Shown: positions 43,791-53,125, numbered from the stretch's first letter. The stretch: DNA of 64,000 nt from Rhodospirillales bacterium URHD0017 (GCA_900110395.1 FODP01000028.1:1-64000); one strand, 5' to 3'. A program made the numbers and translations. The notes: generated from the sequence alone by a model not told the origin.

Positions 43791-45197
43791 ATGCAGCTTC
43801 ATGATCTCACCCTCACCGAGCTCTCGGCCGGCCTTGCCGCGAAAAAGTTCTCCTCACGCGACATCGTCGACGCCCTGCTCGGCCGTATCGCCAAGGCGAA
43901 CGGCAAGCTGCATGCCTTCACCGAGGTCTATGCCAAGGAAGCCAAGGCGATGGCCGACGGCGCCGACAAGGCGCGCGCCGGCGGCTTTCCGCTGGGGCCG
44001 CTGCACGGCCTGCCGATCGCCTACAAGGATTTGTGCGACATCGCCGGCCGCATCGGCACAGGCGGCTCCAAGATGTTCGAGAAGCGTGTCGCCAGCGAGA
44101 CCTCCAACACGGTCGAGCGGCTGACCGCCGCCGGCATGGTGCCGCTCGGCAAGCTGCACATGGTCGAGTTCGCCTTCGGCGGCTGGGGCACCAATCCGCT
44201 GATGGGCGCGCCGTGGAATCCCTGGGACTTGGCAACGCATCGCGTGCCCGGCGGCTCGTCGAGCGGCACCGGCGTTGCCGTCGCTGCCCGCCTCACGCCA
44301 GCCGGCATCGGCAGCGACACCGGCGGCTCGGTGCGCATCCCCTCGGCATTCAACGGCCTGGTCGGCCTGAAGGTCACGTTCGGCCGCATCGGGCTCTCCG
44401 GCACGATGCTCTTGAGCTGGACGCTCGATTCGATCGGCCCGATGGCGCGCAGCGTCGAGGACTGCGCCCTGCTCCTCAATGCGCTGGCCGCTCCCGACGC
44501 GCGCGATCCGACGACGTTCGGCCAGCCGCTCGAGGACTTCACCGCGGCGACCAAGCCCGGCTCGATCGAAGGCATGCGCATCGCGCTCCCCGAAACCAAG
44601 CAGCTTCCGGGCTTCATGCATGCCGACGTGACCAAGGCCTGGCAGGCCGCCGGCCGCACCTTCGAGAGCCTCGGCGCCACGGTCGAGGCCGTGCGCCTGC
44701 CCGACTGGTACTTCGACCTGTCGCGGCCGGCCGGCACGATCATCGCCTCGGAAGCCTATGCGCTTCATCGCGACTACATCGAGGACATGAACAAGACGAT
44801 CGGGCCCGGCGTACGCGCCCGTGCCCAGGCCGCCAAGAGTTTTACCGCGGGCTCCTATCCCGAGGAGATGCGGGTGCTCGAGGAGCGGCGGCGCTTCTTC
44901 ACCACCTGGTTCTCTGCCTACGACGCGCTCCTGCTGCCGACCATGGCGATTCCCGCGATCCCCGTGGCGGAAGTCGACGAGACCTCCCCGATCCCCGGCT
45001 TCCTGACCCGGCCGGCGAACTACCTCGGCCTGTGCGGCCTCGCCATGCCGGCCGGCCAATCGGGCGGCCTGCCGATCGGCGTGCAGATCGTCGGCAAGCC
45101 GTTCGCCGAACGCGACGTGCTGCGGCTGGGCAAGGCCTTCCAGGACGCCACCGACTTCCACCGGCGCGCGCCGGACCTGTCGGCGCTCGGTCTCTGA
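43791..45197 (+). CDS. Amidase-signature (AS) family amidase
   Basis: 468 residues from ATG 43791; the frame extends upstream into the palindrome and is not likely translated there. The amidase catalytic triad is visible: Lys in IAYKDLCD, cis-Ser and Ser in PGGSSSGTG and GIGSDTGGSVRIP. The family hydrolyses amide bonds, ranging from GatA to indoleacetamide hydrolases. No gatB or gatC lies nearby, so this is not the tRNA amidotransferase. Substrate is unknown. Confidence 0.92.
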   Translation: MQLHDLTLTELSAGLAAKKFSSRDIVDALLGRIAKANGKLHAFTEVYAKEAKAMADGADKARAGGFPLGPLHGLPIAYKDLCDIAGRIGTGGSKMFEKRVASETSNTVERLTAAGMVPLGKLHMVEFAFGGWGTNPLMGAPWNPWDLATHRVPGGSSSGTGVAVAARLTPAGIGSDTGGSVRIPSAFNGLVGLKVTFGRIGLSGTMLLSWTLDSIGPMARSVEDCALLLNALAAPDARDPTTFGQPLEDFTAATKPGSIEGMRIALPETKQLPGFMHADVTKAWQAAGRTFESLGATVEAVRLPDWYFDLSRPAGTIIASEAYALHRDYIEDMNKTIGPGVRARAQAAKSFTAGSYPEEMRVLEERRRFFTTWFSAYDALLLPTMAIPAIPVAEVDETSPIPGFLTRPANYLGLCGLAMPAGQSGGLPIGVQIVGKPFAERDVLRLGKAFQDATDFHRRAPDLSALGL

Positions 45198-45216
45198 GCA
45201 TGCACTGCTAGCGGTC

Positions 45217-45245
45217 TGGGGTACTTTCCGGCATTCCCGGTATTT
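45217..45245. repeat. 9-bp tandem array (TATTTCCGG type)
   Basis: Three units of nine bases (ACTTTCCGG, CATTCCCGG, TATTTCCGG) stand in tandem 20 bases after the amidase stop. The array has the same period as the GTTGCGACA array at 8,855 but a different sequence. Confidence 0.55.
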
Positions 45246-45317
45246 CCGGCAGAGAGCGTGGTGTGGGCCCAATAATCGGCCCCCAATCCGTGGTAGGTCC
45301 GACACGTCCTCACGGCG

Positions 45318-45361
45318 TTGACAAATACGGGACATGTAGCAATTATATAACTGTAGTAATT
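45318..45361 (+). promoter_or_regulatory. Promoter with direct-repeat operator before an SDR gene
   Basis: A perfect TTGACA (45,318-45,323) is followed after 17 bases by AATTAT (45,341-45,346). Two 10-base direct repeats, TGTAGCAATT (45,335) and TGTAGTAATT (45,352), are 17 bases apart and overlap the -10 region and the start of the transcript, where a repressor or activator could bind. The stretch is markedly richer in A and T than its surroundings. Confidence 0.55.
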
Positions 45362-45387
45362 CCAGTCAAGACAGGAGCGAAGCTGGC

Positions 45388-46176
45388 ATGCCGTCCGGGT
45401 CGAAGAAGGTTGCCCTGGTAACCGGTGCGGCGCGGGGCATCGGTCTCGCGACGGCCGCCCGCTTCCTAGAAGACGGCTGGCGCGTGGCGATGCTGGACAT
45501 CCTGGGCGACACGCTGCGCTCCGCCGTCGACGGCCTGGGCCGCGCCGATGCCACCTTGGCGCTCGAAGCGGATGTCTCGGACGCGAGCGCGGTTCAGGCC
45601 GCCGTGGCGCAGACCCAGCGACGGTTCGGCCGCATCGACGCGCTGGTCAACAACGCCGGCATCGCCGTGTTCAAGCCCATGCTCGACGTGACCTTGGAGG
45701 AATGGCAGCGCGTGCTCGCCGTCAACCTCACCGGTCCCTTCCTGATGACCCAGGCAGTGGCGCCGATCATGCGCGACCAGGGCGGCGGCGCCATCGTCAA
45801 CATCGCCTCGATCTCGGGCCTGCGCGCCTCAACCTTGCGCGTCGCCTACGGCACCAGCAAGGCGGGTCTGGCGCATCTCACCAAGCAGCAGGCGGCCGAG
45901 CTCGGCGAGTACGGCATCCGCGTCAATGCGGTGGCCCCCGGCCCTGTCGACACCGCGATGGCCAAGGCCGTGCACACGCCCGCCATCCGCGCCGACTATC
46001 ACGACCATATCCCGCTCAACCGCTACGGCCTCGAGAGCGAGCTCGCCAATGCGATCTGTTTCCTGTGCGGCGACCAGGCGGGCTACATCACCGGCCAGGT
46101 GCTGGCGGTCGATGGCGGCTTCGATGCCGCCGGCGTCGGCTTGCCGACGTTGCGGGCCGAGCGGCGGAATCAGTGA
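45388..46176 (+). CDS. Short-chain dehydrogenase/reductase (SDR)
   Basis: 262 residues from ATG 45388, with AGGAG about nine bases upstream. VTGAARGIGLATA, NNAGIA, NIASISG, YGTSK and NAVAPGPVDTAMAK make a complete classical SDR; the end reads GQVLAVDGGFDAAGVG, where the GGFxAAG pattern is common in dehydrogenases of this group. Substrate is unknown. It has its own promoter and no cotranscribed neighbour. Confidence 0.92.
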   Translation: MPSGSKKVALVTGAARGIGLATAARFLEDGWRVAMLDILGDTLRSAVDGLGRADATLALEADVSDASAVQAAVAQTQRRFGRIDALVNNAGIAVFKPMLDVTLEEWQRVLAVNLTGPFLMTQAVAPIMRDQGGGAIVNIASISGLRASTLRVAYGTSKAGLAHLTKQQAAELGEYGIRVNAVAPGPVDTAMAKAVHTPAIRADYHDHIPLNRYGLESELANAICFLCGDQAGYITGQVLAVDGGFDAAGVGLPTLRAERRNQ

Positions 46177-46230
46177 GCATGGCCATGCCTTGCAGCATCA
46201 CGAGCCGTGATGCCGTTGAGCGTTGTCCGG

Positions 46231-47650
46231 TCAGCGAGCTTTGCTCTGGCCGGCCGGACTGACGGAAAGCTTCCAGCGCACGACGTCGCGATCGTAGAGT
46301 TTGGGATTTTTCTGGCTGTCGTAGCGGTTCAGCCGCACGGCATAGAGATAGGGCTGCGATCCGCTGTACTGAAAATTGAGGTCGATGCCGCCGCCCGGTT
46401 GCAGGGTCGGGCTACCCGGGTCGAGCAAGCTCGGATAAGCGTCCGCCGTATTGTTCGGATATTCCATGCCCCATCGGTCGAACCAGTTGATCCGCAGCAG
46501 GCAGCTTTGTGGAGTCACGACGGTGAACTGACCGTTGGCGAGATCGGCCGTCACGGTCATGTAGACGAAAGCTTCCGGCGAGTCGCCGACGCTCGGATCG
46601 GCGGCCGGGCAGGAGGAACTGCCGAATGCCGGGTTGGAAGCGATGCCGACGAGGACGAATTGCGGCGGCGACAGGCTTACGTTGTAGCTCCAGGAGAATC
46701 GGAAAGGCGAGGACTGGGCCGTGGGCAGGATCGGACTGCAGGCAGGCGGCATCGGAGCGCTGGGGTAGCCCGTGGGCAAAGCGACCCATTGACCGCCGGC
46801 CCAGCCTTGCCATTGGCTGGTCCGTCCGAGCGGCAACGGTGTGCGGACGAGGCATACGCCGCCATTGTCCTGGGGCGGGACGAGCGGCGGTGCGCCGAAC
46901 TGCTGCACCAGGACATAGGCGTAGCCTTCCTGGACGAAGATGTTGCTCTGCGCCGTCATCCCCTGGGGGCCCGGCGGATCGTTGGGCGTGTAAGGTGCCG
47001 GCAAGGCGATGGCTGGCGTGTTCCAGTTGCCGTGCGGCTGGATCAGCGAAAAGCTCCGGCCGGTGTCGCTCGAGGTGGCGGCGACGAGATTCCAATAGTC
47101 GCACGGCAGGTAGATGGCATTCTGCTGGACCGTGCACCATTTGTTGCTGGTCCCGACGTCGCCAGTCCATTCGCCATGGAACTCGTTATGGATCAGCGCG
47201 TAGACATTGACCCCGTCGGACGTATAGGGCGCCACCATCCATAAGCCGGTGTCGTACTTCTCGGGACTGCTGTGGGTGTAGGGCTTGCTCGTCACCCACT
47301 TGACGCAGGCCGGCCGCCGTTTGATGTGCGTGAGGCTGATCTCGTTGGCGCCGACCGGCGCGCCCGGAGCCTCGCTCGCGAAATAGCCGTTGGAATTGGA
47401 GGCAAACCAGAGAAACTTGTAGGTGCCGGCCGTCTCACCATTGACCATGAAGGGCCGCACCGGCACGTCGGCATAGTCGTCGGGCGCACAAGGCGCCCCT
47501 GGGTGGCTGTAGCGCCAGACGATTTTCCGGCTCGGGCGATGTCACGGCGATCTGTACTGCGGAAGGTTGCGCCGATGCCGTGCTGCTGCCGATCAGAAGA
47601 ACAACAAAGCACCCGATGGCGATCCAATTCGCATTCAAAACCTGAACCAT
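46231..47650 (-). pseudogene. Exported hypothetical protein with an apparent frameshift
   Basis: From ATG 47650 the frame gives a clear signal peptide (ANWIAIGCFVVLLIGSSTASAQ) and about 20 mature residues to TSPEPE. From there the protein-like sequence continues in the next frame (KIVWRYSHPGAPCAPDDYADV) and runs 400 residues to 46,231. Removing one base in CCGGAAAAT near 47,530 joins both frames. The long part is rich in Trp, Tyr, Asn and Pro (WMVAPYTSDGVNVYALIHNE), like a sugar-binding or beta-propeller surface protein. It is a broken gene or a sequencing error. Confidence 0.7.
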
Positions 47651-47778
47651 GGTTTCCTCGCCGGCCGACCTGAGGAAAGGTTAGCCCAGATTACTCATAC
47701 GTTCATGTCAGGCGCAGTGGTGGAAGGTTAATTTGACGGTGAACCGAGTTGGCGGTGGATGGCGGCTTTGATTGCGCT

Positions 47779-48699
47779 CTACCGCTGCGGCATGCCCTGC
47801 GGGACGATGGTCTCGACGATCGAGGCGTCGAGCGCCTCATACTGGTGATAGCCGATCGTCTGATAGAGCTCCGCCCGCGTCTGCATTTCGGCAAGCATGT
47901 TCTGCGTGCCGCCGTCGCGCTTGAGAATGCGATACAGTTTCTCCTGCGCCTTGTTGGCGACGCGCAGCGCCGAGACCGGCCAGATCACCATCTTGTAGCC
48001 CATGGCTTCGAACTCGCTGGCGGTGAAGAACGGCGTCTGACCGAACTCGGTCATGTTGGCCAAAAGTTTCACCCCGGGCATGGCCTTGGCGAAGGCGCGG
48101 AACATCTCGGCGTTGTTCAGCGCCTCGGGGAAAATTGCATCAGCGCCCGCTTCGACATAACGCCTGGCACGGGCCACGGCGCCGTCGATGCCCTCGCTTG
48201 CCGCGCCATCGGTGCGGGCGACGATGAACAGGTGCCGGCGCGCCTTGGCGGCGGCCGCGATCTTGGCCGCCATCTCGTGCGGATCGGCGAGCTTCTTGTT
48301 GTTCAGGTGGCCGCACTTCTTGGGCAGGATCTGGTCTTCGATGTGGACGGCGGCGGCGCCGGCATCCTCGAAGGCGCGCACCATGTGCATGACGTTCAGC
48401 GCCTCGCCGTAGCCGGTATCGCCGTCGACCAGCACTGGCAGGCCCGACGAGCGTGTGACCTGGCGGATGAAGAAGCAGACTTCGTCGACCGTGATGACGC
48501 CGAGGTCGGGCAGGCCCATCGACGCGGTCATACCGGCGCCTGAAAGATAGAGCGCGTCGAAGCCTGCGGCCTTGGCCTGCAGGGCCGCCATGCCGTTGTG
48601 CGTGCCCGGCATCTCCAGGATGCCGGGCCGTTGCAGCATCGCCCGGAAGCGCTGGCCGGCGGGGACTGTGGGCAGGTCGGCGGCGACGAGATACGGCAT
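47779..48699 (-). CDS. Isocitrate lyase/PEP mutase-family protein, methylisocitrate lyase-like
   Basis: 306 residues from ATG 48699, with GGAG six bases upstream. The barrel has LPVLVDGDTGYGEALNV with metal-binding aspartates, then VHIEDQILPKKCGHLNNKKL carrying the KKCGH signature with the catalytic cysteine of isocitrate and methylisocitrate lyases. The protein resembles PrpB and carboxyvinyl-carboxyphosphonate mutase-like enzymes. No prpC or prpD is near, so the substrate is open. Confidence 0.9.
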   Translation of the reverse strand: MPYLVAADLPTVPAGQRFRAMLQRPGILEMPGTHNGMAALQAKAAGFDALYLSGAGMTASMGLPDLGVITVDEVCFFIRQVTRSSGLPVLVDGDTGYGEALNVMHMVRAFEDAGAAAVHIEDQILPKKCGHLNNKKLADPHEMAAKIAAAAKARRHLFIVARTDGAASEGIDGAVARARRYVEAGADAIFPEALNNAEMFRAFAKAMPGVKLLANMTEFGQTPFFTASEFEAMGYKMVIWPVSALRVANKAQEKLYRILKRDGGTQNMLAEMQTRAELYQTIGYHQYEALDASIVETIVPQGMPQR

Positions 48700-48830
48700 C
48701 TGTTTCTCCACACTCCTCTTCCCTCCTCCATGCGCACGAGTTTCCGAGGAAGTCCAAGCATAAGAGAAGGGCCATTGGTCAGGGCAGTGTCGAGGTGCTG
48801 CCCCTGGCCAGGTTTGATCGGTTAGCCATC

Positions 48831-50513
48831 TCAGAAAATGTCGTCCGGGCGTTTTCGCCTCTGCAAATGCTCTCGAAATTTCACAAGGCTCAAGGCATTC
48901 AGCACCCGCTCCTTCGGCACTGCGCCTTTTCGGGCCATCAGCACGCCCCACTGGATATTGTCGATCTCCTCCGTTGAATGCGCATCCGGGTTGATGCTGA
49001 ACAGGCATCCCAGTGCCAGCGCGCGCTCGCACCAGCGCCAGTCCATGTCCAGCCGCCACGGGTGAGCGTTGATCTCGATCGCCACGCCATGCTTGGCGCA
49101 GGCGCGCAAAACGCGCTCCATGTCGATCTCGTAGCCAGGTCGCCTCATCAACTGCCGTCCCGTGATATGACCCAGGATGGTCGTATGCGGGTTCTCGACG
49201 GCCTTGACGATCCTGTCCGTCTGCTCCTTGCGGCCGAGCCGGAACTTGCTGTGAATGCTGGCGATGACCAGGTCGAAACTGGCAAGCACCGCGTCAGGAT
49301 AGTCGAGCGACCCGTCCCCGAGAATGTCCGATTCGATTCCCTTGAACACGTGGAAGTCGCTGCCGTAGCGCTTGTTGAGGCGGTCGACCGCCCGCTGTTG
49401 CTTGGCGACGTCCTCGACCTTGAGGCCGCCGGCATAGTGCGCTGACTGCGAATGGTCGGTCAGGCCGAGGTAGGCGTAGCCTCTCTCGCGCGTGGCTTCC
49501 GCCATGTCCTGCAGGCTGTCCGACCCATCGGACTCAGTCGTATGCGCGTGCAGCACGCCGCGGAGATCGTCCCGGGTCACCAGCTCCGTCAGCTTTCCCT
49601 TCAGCGCATGTCGCACCTCCTTGCCCGTCTCGCGCAGCTCCGGCGCGATGTACGGCAGGCCAAGCGCCGCATAGATCTCCTGTTCCGTGCGCTGTGCCAC
49701 GACGCGGCCGTTGCGGGACAGGCCGTTCCTGTCGAGGGCGAAGCCCTTGCGGCGCGCCAGAGCGCGCAGGGCGTCGAGGTGCGCATCCGAGCCTGTGGCG
49801 AGGAGCAGCGCGGTGCCGAAGCGAGCCGGATTGGTAACGTGGACGACAAGCTGGTCGCCTTGCTTGATCGTCCTGTCTGTGTCGTGAAGGTGCGGATCAG
49901 CGGCAACCAGCGACAGGGTACCGATGAGTTCGCAGCCCCGGCGGAATTCGCCCACCGGCGTGATATCCACCCAGTCGGGATGCTCGCGGGCGATCGCATC
50001 GGCAGCAAAACGCAGGGCCGCCGCCGCCCGATGGAGATGGCGACCCTGAGGCCCGCTCAGCATCGCGAGGCCTTGCAGCACCTTGGCCTGGAACGCCGCG
50101 CCGAAGCCCTTCGTCGCCGCGAGGCGTCCACTGCGGGCTGCGTCCTCCAGATCCGCGACGGAAGAGATTCCCAGTTCCTTGTGGAGCTTCTGCACGCGCT
50201 CGCGCCTGATGCCGGGGACGCCCAGCATGTCGAGCACACCGGCGGGAATTTCCTCGCGCATGGCCTCGAGCCGCGGATGCGCGCCAGTTTCGTGCAGCTG
50301 GCTGATCATGGCGGCGAGGGCATCGCCGATGCCTGGTATCTCGGTGAGCCGGTCTTCCGCGACCAGCTGGGCCAGCGGTAATGGGCTCAGCAGAAGGTTT
50401 TCGGCCGCGCGACTGTAGGCACGGGCGCGGTAGGGATTGCCGCCCGCCAACTCCAGCCGTTGGGCGAGCTCGCGCAGGAGTTTCGAAACCGCAGCAGCGT
50501 CGAGTTTGGCCAT
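48831..50513 (-). CDS. PolX-family DNA polymerase/PHP exonuclease homologue, polymerase site degenerate
   Basis: 560 residues from ATG 50513 (ATG 50528 is also in frame). Order: helix-hairpin-helix polymerase-beta-like part (ELAGGNPYRARAYSRAAENL, TEIPGIGDALAAMI), palm, then PHP domain (LHAHTTESDGSDSLQDMAEA, LTDHSQS, INPDAHS). The palm reads VGEFRRGCELIGTLSLVAAD where active PolX has GSYRR...GDID: the two metal-binding aspartates are Thr and Ser. The third carboxylate position (DLRV) reads VHVT. The PHP histidines are kept, so 3'-5' exonuclease or phosphatase function may remain. Confidence 0.88.
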   Translation of the reverse strand: MAKLDAAAVSKLLRELAQRLELAGGNPYRARAYSRAAENLLLSPLPLAQLVAEDRLTEIPGIGDALAAMISQLHETGAHPRLEAMREEIPAGVLDMLGVPGIRRERVQKLHKELGISSVADLEDAARSGRLAATKGFGAAFQAKVLQGLAMLSGPQGRHLHRAAAALRFAADAIAREHPDWVDITPVGEFRRGCELIGTLSLVAADPHLHDTDRTIKQGDQLVVHVTNPARFGTALLLATGSDAHLDALRALARRKGFALDRNGLSRNGRVVAQRTEQEIYAALGLPYIAPELRETGKEVRHALKGKLTELVTRDDLRGVLHAHTTESDGSDSLQDMAEATRERGYAYLGLTDHSQSAHYAGGLKVEDVAKQQRAVDRLNKRYGSDFHVFKGIESDILGDGSLDYPDAVLASFDLVIASIHSKFRLGRKEQTDRIVKAVENPHTTILGHITGRQLMRRPGYEIDMERVLRACAKHGVAIEINAHPWRLDMDWRWCERALALGCLFSINPDAHSTEEIDNIQWGVLMARKGAVPKERVLNALSLVKFREHLQRRKRPDDIF

Positions 50514-50994
50514 GGGCGGATGAGGCATCCGCCAGAACAACTCTTTGCACGGGCGGCCGGTTACTGGTCCCCGCCGCCACCGGACAACGCCCTCGATAAT
50601 GAAACGCCGCCCGGCTTGGGTCCGGGCGGCGCCATTGCTTCCAATACGGCAATCGCCGTCTCTGGGGGAGAGGTAGAAGCACTCACGCAACGGCATCACG
50701 ACAACAAAAGTTGCCCGGGAGGCACGATAATGGGTGATGAAGGAGGCCCGAACAGGCCGGGACGCGGTGCCGTGTGCCTGGCGGCGCCCGGCCGGGCGCG
50801 AGACGCTGACCCGACGCAATGGATTCTGTTTTGCCACGCCGGCTGCGACAGCGATTGGGCAAGGTCACGCCTGACCGACGGGGGTGCGGTCCAGGCTCTT
50901 GACCGGGAGGAGCCGCAAAGGCTCCGGATGCGCGGTTGGTGCCGATCCGTTCCCTCGTTGCGAAGGAAGGGTCTCTCTCTCCGTACTGGTAGCC
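50514..50994. other. Divergent intergenic region with a strong hairpin
   Basis: No gene is supported in these 480 bases between polX-like and cyclase-FHA genes, which start in opposite directions. A hairpin at 50,605-50,631 with ten-base perfect arms (CGCCGCCCGG and CCGGGCGGCG) and a seven-base loop lies about 90 bases upstream of the polX-like start and could be part of its leader. Promoters were not identified. Confidence 0.45.
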
Positions 50995-51891
50995 ATGGCA
51001 CATTCCGGACGGCGACTGTCTGCAATCCTGCATGCTGATGTTGCCGGCTTCGTGCGCCTCATGGAGTCCAGGGAGGAGCAGACGTTTGAGCGCCTGCGGT
51101 CAGCGCGTGACACGATCTGGCAGCCTGCCATCGGAGGCGCCGGCGGGTCGCTGGTTCACAGTGCGGGCGACGCCATGCTCGCTGAGTTCGGCTCAGCCGT
51201 TGCGGCCGTCGAAGTGGCGATCGACATCCAGGAACGCATGGCCCGGTTCAATGACGGGCTCGCCGAAGAGGAGCGCCTGATGTTCCGCATCGGCGTTCAT
51301 CTCGGCGAGATCATCATCGACGAGGCGGGTCACGATATCTTCGGCGACGGCGTGAACCTGGCCGAACGCGTCCAGGTGCTGGCCGAGCCGGGCGGCATCG
51401 CCGTCTCGCGCGCGGTCCGCGACGTCGCCAGGTTGCGCGACGACTATGCCTATGTCGACGCAGGCGAACATGTCGCCAAGCATGTCAGCCGCCCCCTCCA
51501 CATCTATCGCGTCCGGGCGCGCGAGAGTGCCGCCACCGTACCGAGCGGCCCGGTGCCCGTGCGCGGGGTCTTTCATTTCCACGGTGCCGACATCAGTGGG
51601 CGAAAGTTCGGCTTCGACGTGCCAATGGACGAACTGGTGAAGCGCAAACAAAGCGTGGTGATCGGCCGGGATTCGGGCCAATGCGACGTCGTCCTGGTGA
51701 ATACGTCGGTGTCACGGCGACACGCGCGCTTGAGTGTCGGCAGGAACAACACCCTGCAGATCGAGGACCTAGGATCGACCAACGGCACCTCGATCAATGG
51801 CACCAAGATCGCGGCCGGGCAGTCACGGCCCTTGGAGCCGGGGTCGACACTCAAACTGGGAGAGATCGAACTCCTCGTCCGTTACGATTAG
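50995..51891 (+). CDS. Class III nucleotide cyclase-FHA fusion protein
   Basis: 298 residues from ATG 50995. Residues about 5-170 form a class III cyclase homology domain: SAILHADVAGFVRLMESREE, GGSLVHSAGDAMLAEFGSA, FRIGVHLGEIIID and HDIFGDGVNLAERVQVLAEP. Metal-binding aspartates (HADVAG, AGDAM) and the Asn-Arg pair (NLAER) are kept; the purine-binding lysine before GD is His. Residues about 215-298 form an FHA domain (VVIGRDSGQCDVVL, SVSRRHARLSVG, LGSTNGTSING), which binds phosphothreonine peptides. The protein is likely a soluble signalling protein. The ribosome binding site is weak. Confidence 0.88.
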   Translation: MAHSGRRLSAILHADVAGFVRLMESREEQTFERLRSARDTIWQPAIGGAGGSLVHSAGDAMLAEFGSAVAAVEVAIDIQERMARFNDGLAEEERLMFRIGVHLGEIIIDEAGHDIFGDGVNLAERVQVLAEPGGIAVSRAVRDVARLRDDYAYVDAGEHVAKHVSRPLHIYRVRARESAATVPSGPVPVRGVFHFHGADISGRKFGFDVPMDELVKRKQSVVIGRDSGQCDVVLVNTSVSRRHARLSVGRNNTLQIEDLGSTNGTSINGTKIAAGQSRPLEPGSTLKLGEIELLVRYD

Positions 51892-51967
51892 GCATGGGCG
51901 TCATGGCGAAGAAGCGCGCAGATGCACGAACAACAAAAGCCTGCCCATATCGGGAGCTAGCTGCATT

Positions 51968-52324
51968 CTAGGCCGCCTCCTTCTCCGCCGCCAAAGGGCC
52001 GCTGCCAGATCCGGGCGCGTGAAGTTTTTCGTCTGCCGAATCGCGGCTTCCCTCCCATGTTGGTTCGACGCGCCGTGCATCGCCATCGGACGGCTCGGCC
52101 GGTTGAACCAACTGCGACAGGTGATCGGCGTACCAGCCTTCATGGAGGGCAATAGTCGTGAGGATGGCGGTGCCTGCACCGGCGAGCAGCACCACCTGAG
52201 CCACGACCTCTGCGATTTCGCAACCGACTACAATACTGGCCACCGCGCATGGCAGCAGCAGCAGCCCCCCTCCCACGGTCACCACCTCGAAGAGCGTGAG
52301 CAGCGATTCTTTTGTCTTGCGCAT
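51968..52324 (-). CDS. Small membrane protein, 118 aa
   Basis: ATG 52324 has AGG directly upstream and GGGG about nine bases away. After a short charged start (MRKTKESLLTLFEVVTVGG) the protein has two hydrophobic segments, LLLLPCAVASIVVGCEIAEVVA and VVLLAGAGTAILTTIALH, which together span the membrane twice. The hydrophilic tail (EPSDGDARRVEPTWEGSRD) ends in small residues. No family is recognised. Confidence 0.6.
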   Translation of the reverse strand: MRKTKESLLTLFEVVTVGGGLLLLPCAVASIVVGCEIAEVVAQVVLLAGAGTAILTTIALHEGWYADHLSQLVQPAEPSDGDARRVEPTWEGSRDSADEKLHAPGSGSGPLAAEKEAA

Positions 52325-52647
52325 CCTGACCCCCTGCGCCGCGGCAGCTTCGGCTCCCCGCACGCTCCGCGACCCGGCAGCCCAACGCGCCCAAGCAACG
52401 GCTGGTTGCTCGCGGGCGATGATTTAGCGGCAATGGTCAATGGTCGTCAGCCCAGTTTCGCTTCGCTGACGTCGGCGGACCGGCAACGTCTGCGCCCGCA
52501 GCACCAGAACGTCGGCATCTCATTTGTAAGCCGTCCGTAACCTTCGTCGATCCGGCATGACTTTCCACGGGACCAACGGGGCCTTGTCGCGAAAGCGAGG
52601 CGCCCTAGATCACACCGTGGCCGCCGCGGCGGTGACAGGAATCGTGC
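52325..52647. other. Intergenic stretch without a recognised gene
   Basis: The 320 bases upstream of both neighbouring genes contain no protein-like frame or strong inverted repeat that I can support. Promoters for both directions must lie here. Confidence 0.4.
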
Positions 52648-53058
52648 ATGAGGGACACCAACACCTGGATGGGCCGGCCCATCCCCGACATGGACAAACA
52701 AGAGCTGGCCACCGCGCTGAAGACGGCCATTGGCCTACTGCAGTCGGTTCCGTCGGCCTCGTTCCTGCGCTCGGATGTCGATGTCAGGGAAACGTCGGCT
52801 GGGACAGCGGTCGGTCGGACCTTCAAGTGGGCGTTCATCCCGGCCGGCCAGCTTTGGTCCGATGAGGACCGGCGCGAGGCGCAATCCAGGCTGGACGAAT
52901 TCGCCGCCAGACACGGGCTGCAGGGTGCGACCGTGCGCTTTGGACGCGACCGGCTCGAGGTGGAAGTGCCTGGCCGGCTACAGGTCGAACAGGTGATCGC
53001 CCTCCAGAACTGGTTGGACACCGAGCGGGAAACGCTCGACGTCAGCCAAGTGCCGTAA
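52648..53058 (+). CDS. Hypothetical protein, 136 aa
   Basis: ATG 52648 has AGGA about eight bases upstream. The protein is soluble with alternating helices and strands (QELATALKTAIGLLQSVPSA, WAFIPAGQLWSDEDRREAQS, ATVRFGRDRLEVEVPGRL). No domain is recognised. A small hairpin, GGCGC-TTC-GCGCC at 53,059-53,071, follows the stop. It precedes a heat-shock-like operon but appears to end before it. Confidence 0.6.
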   Translation: MRDTNTWMGRPIPDMDKQELATALKTAIGLLQSVPSASFLRSDVDVRETSAGTAVGRTFKWAFIPAGQLWSDEDRREAQSRLDEFAARHGLQGATVRFGRDRLEVEVPGRLQVEQVIALQNWLDTERETLDVSQVP

Positions 53059-53095
53059 GGCGCTTCGCGCCTCGACGGAAAAATCGTAGCCGCAC

Positions 53096-53125
53096 CCTTG
53101 AAACTTCCTCGGCAAAAACCAAATC
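53096..53125 (+). promoter_or_regulatory. Candidate heat-shock sigma-32 promoter
   Basis: CTTGAAAC at 53,096-53,103 matches the -35 element of RpoH promoters. The expected -10 region 17 bases on reads CAAATC, a weak match to CNTAT-type boxes. The location, about 90 bases before the small gene and 370 before the first Hsp20 gene, makes it worth listing, but the evidence is thin. Confidence 0.25.

Noticed and set aside
43791..45197. gatA of the tRNA-dependent amidotransferase
   Set aside because: There is no gatB or gatC nearby and the sequence does not follow GatA beyond the amidase signature.
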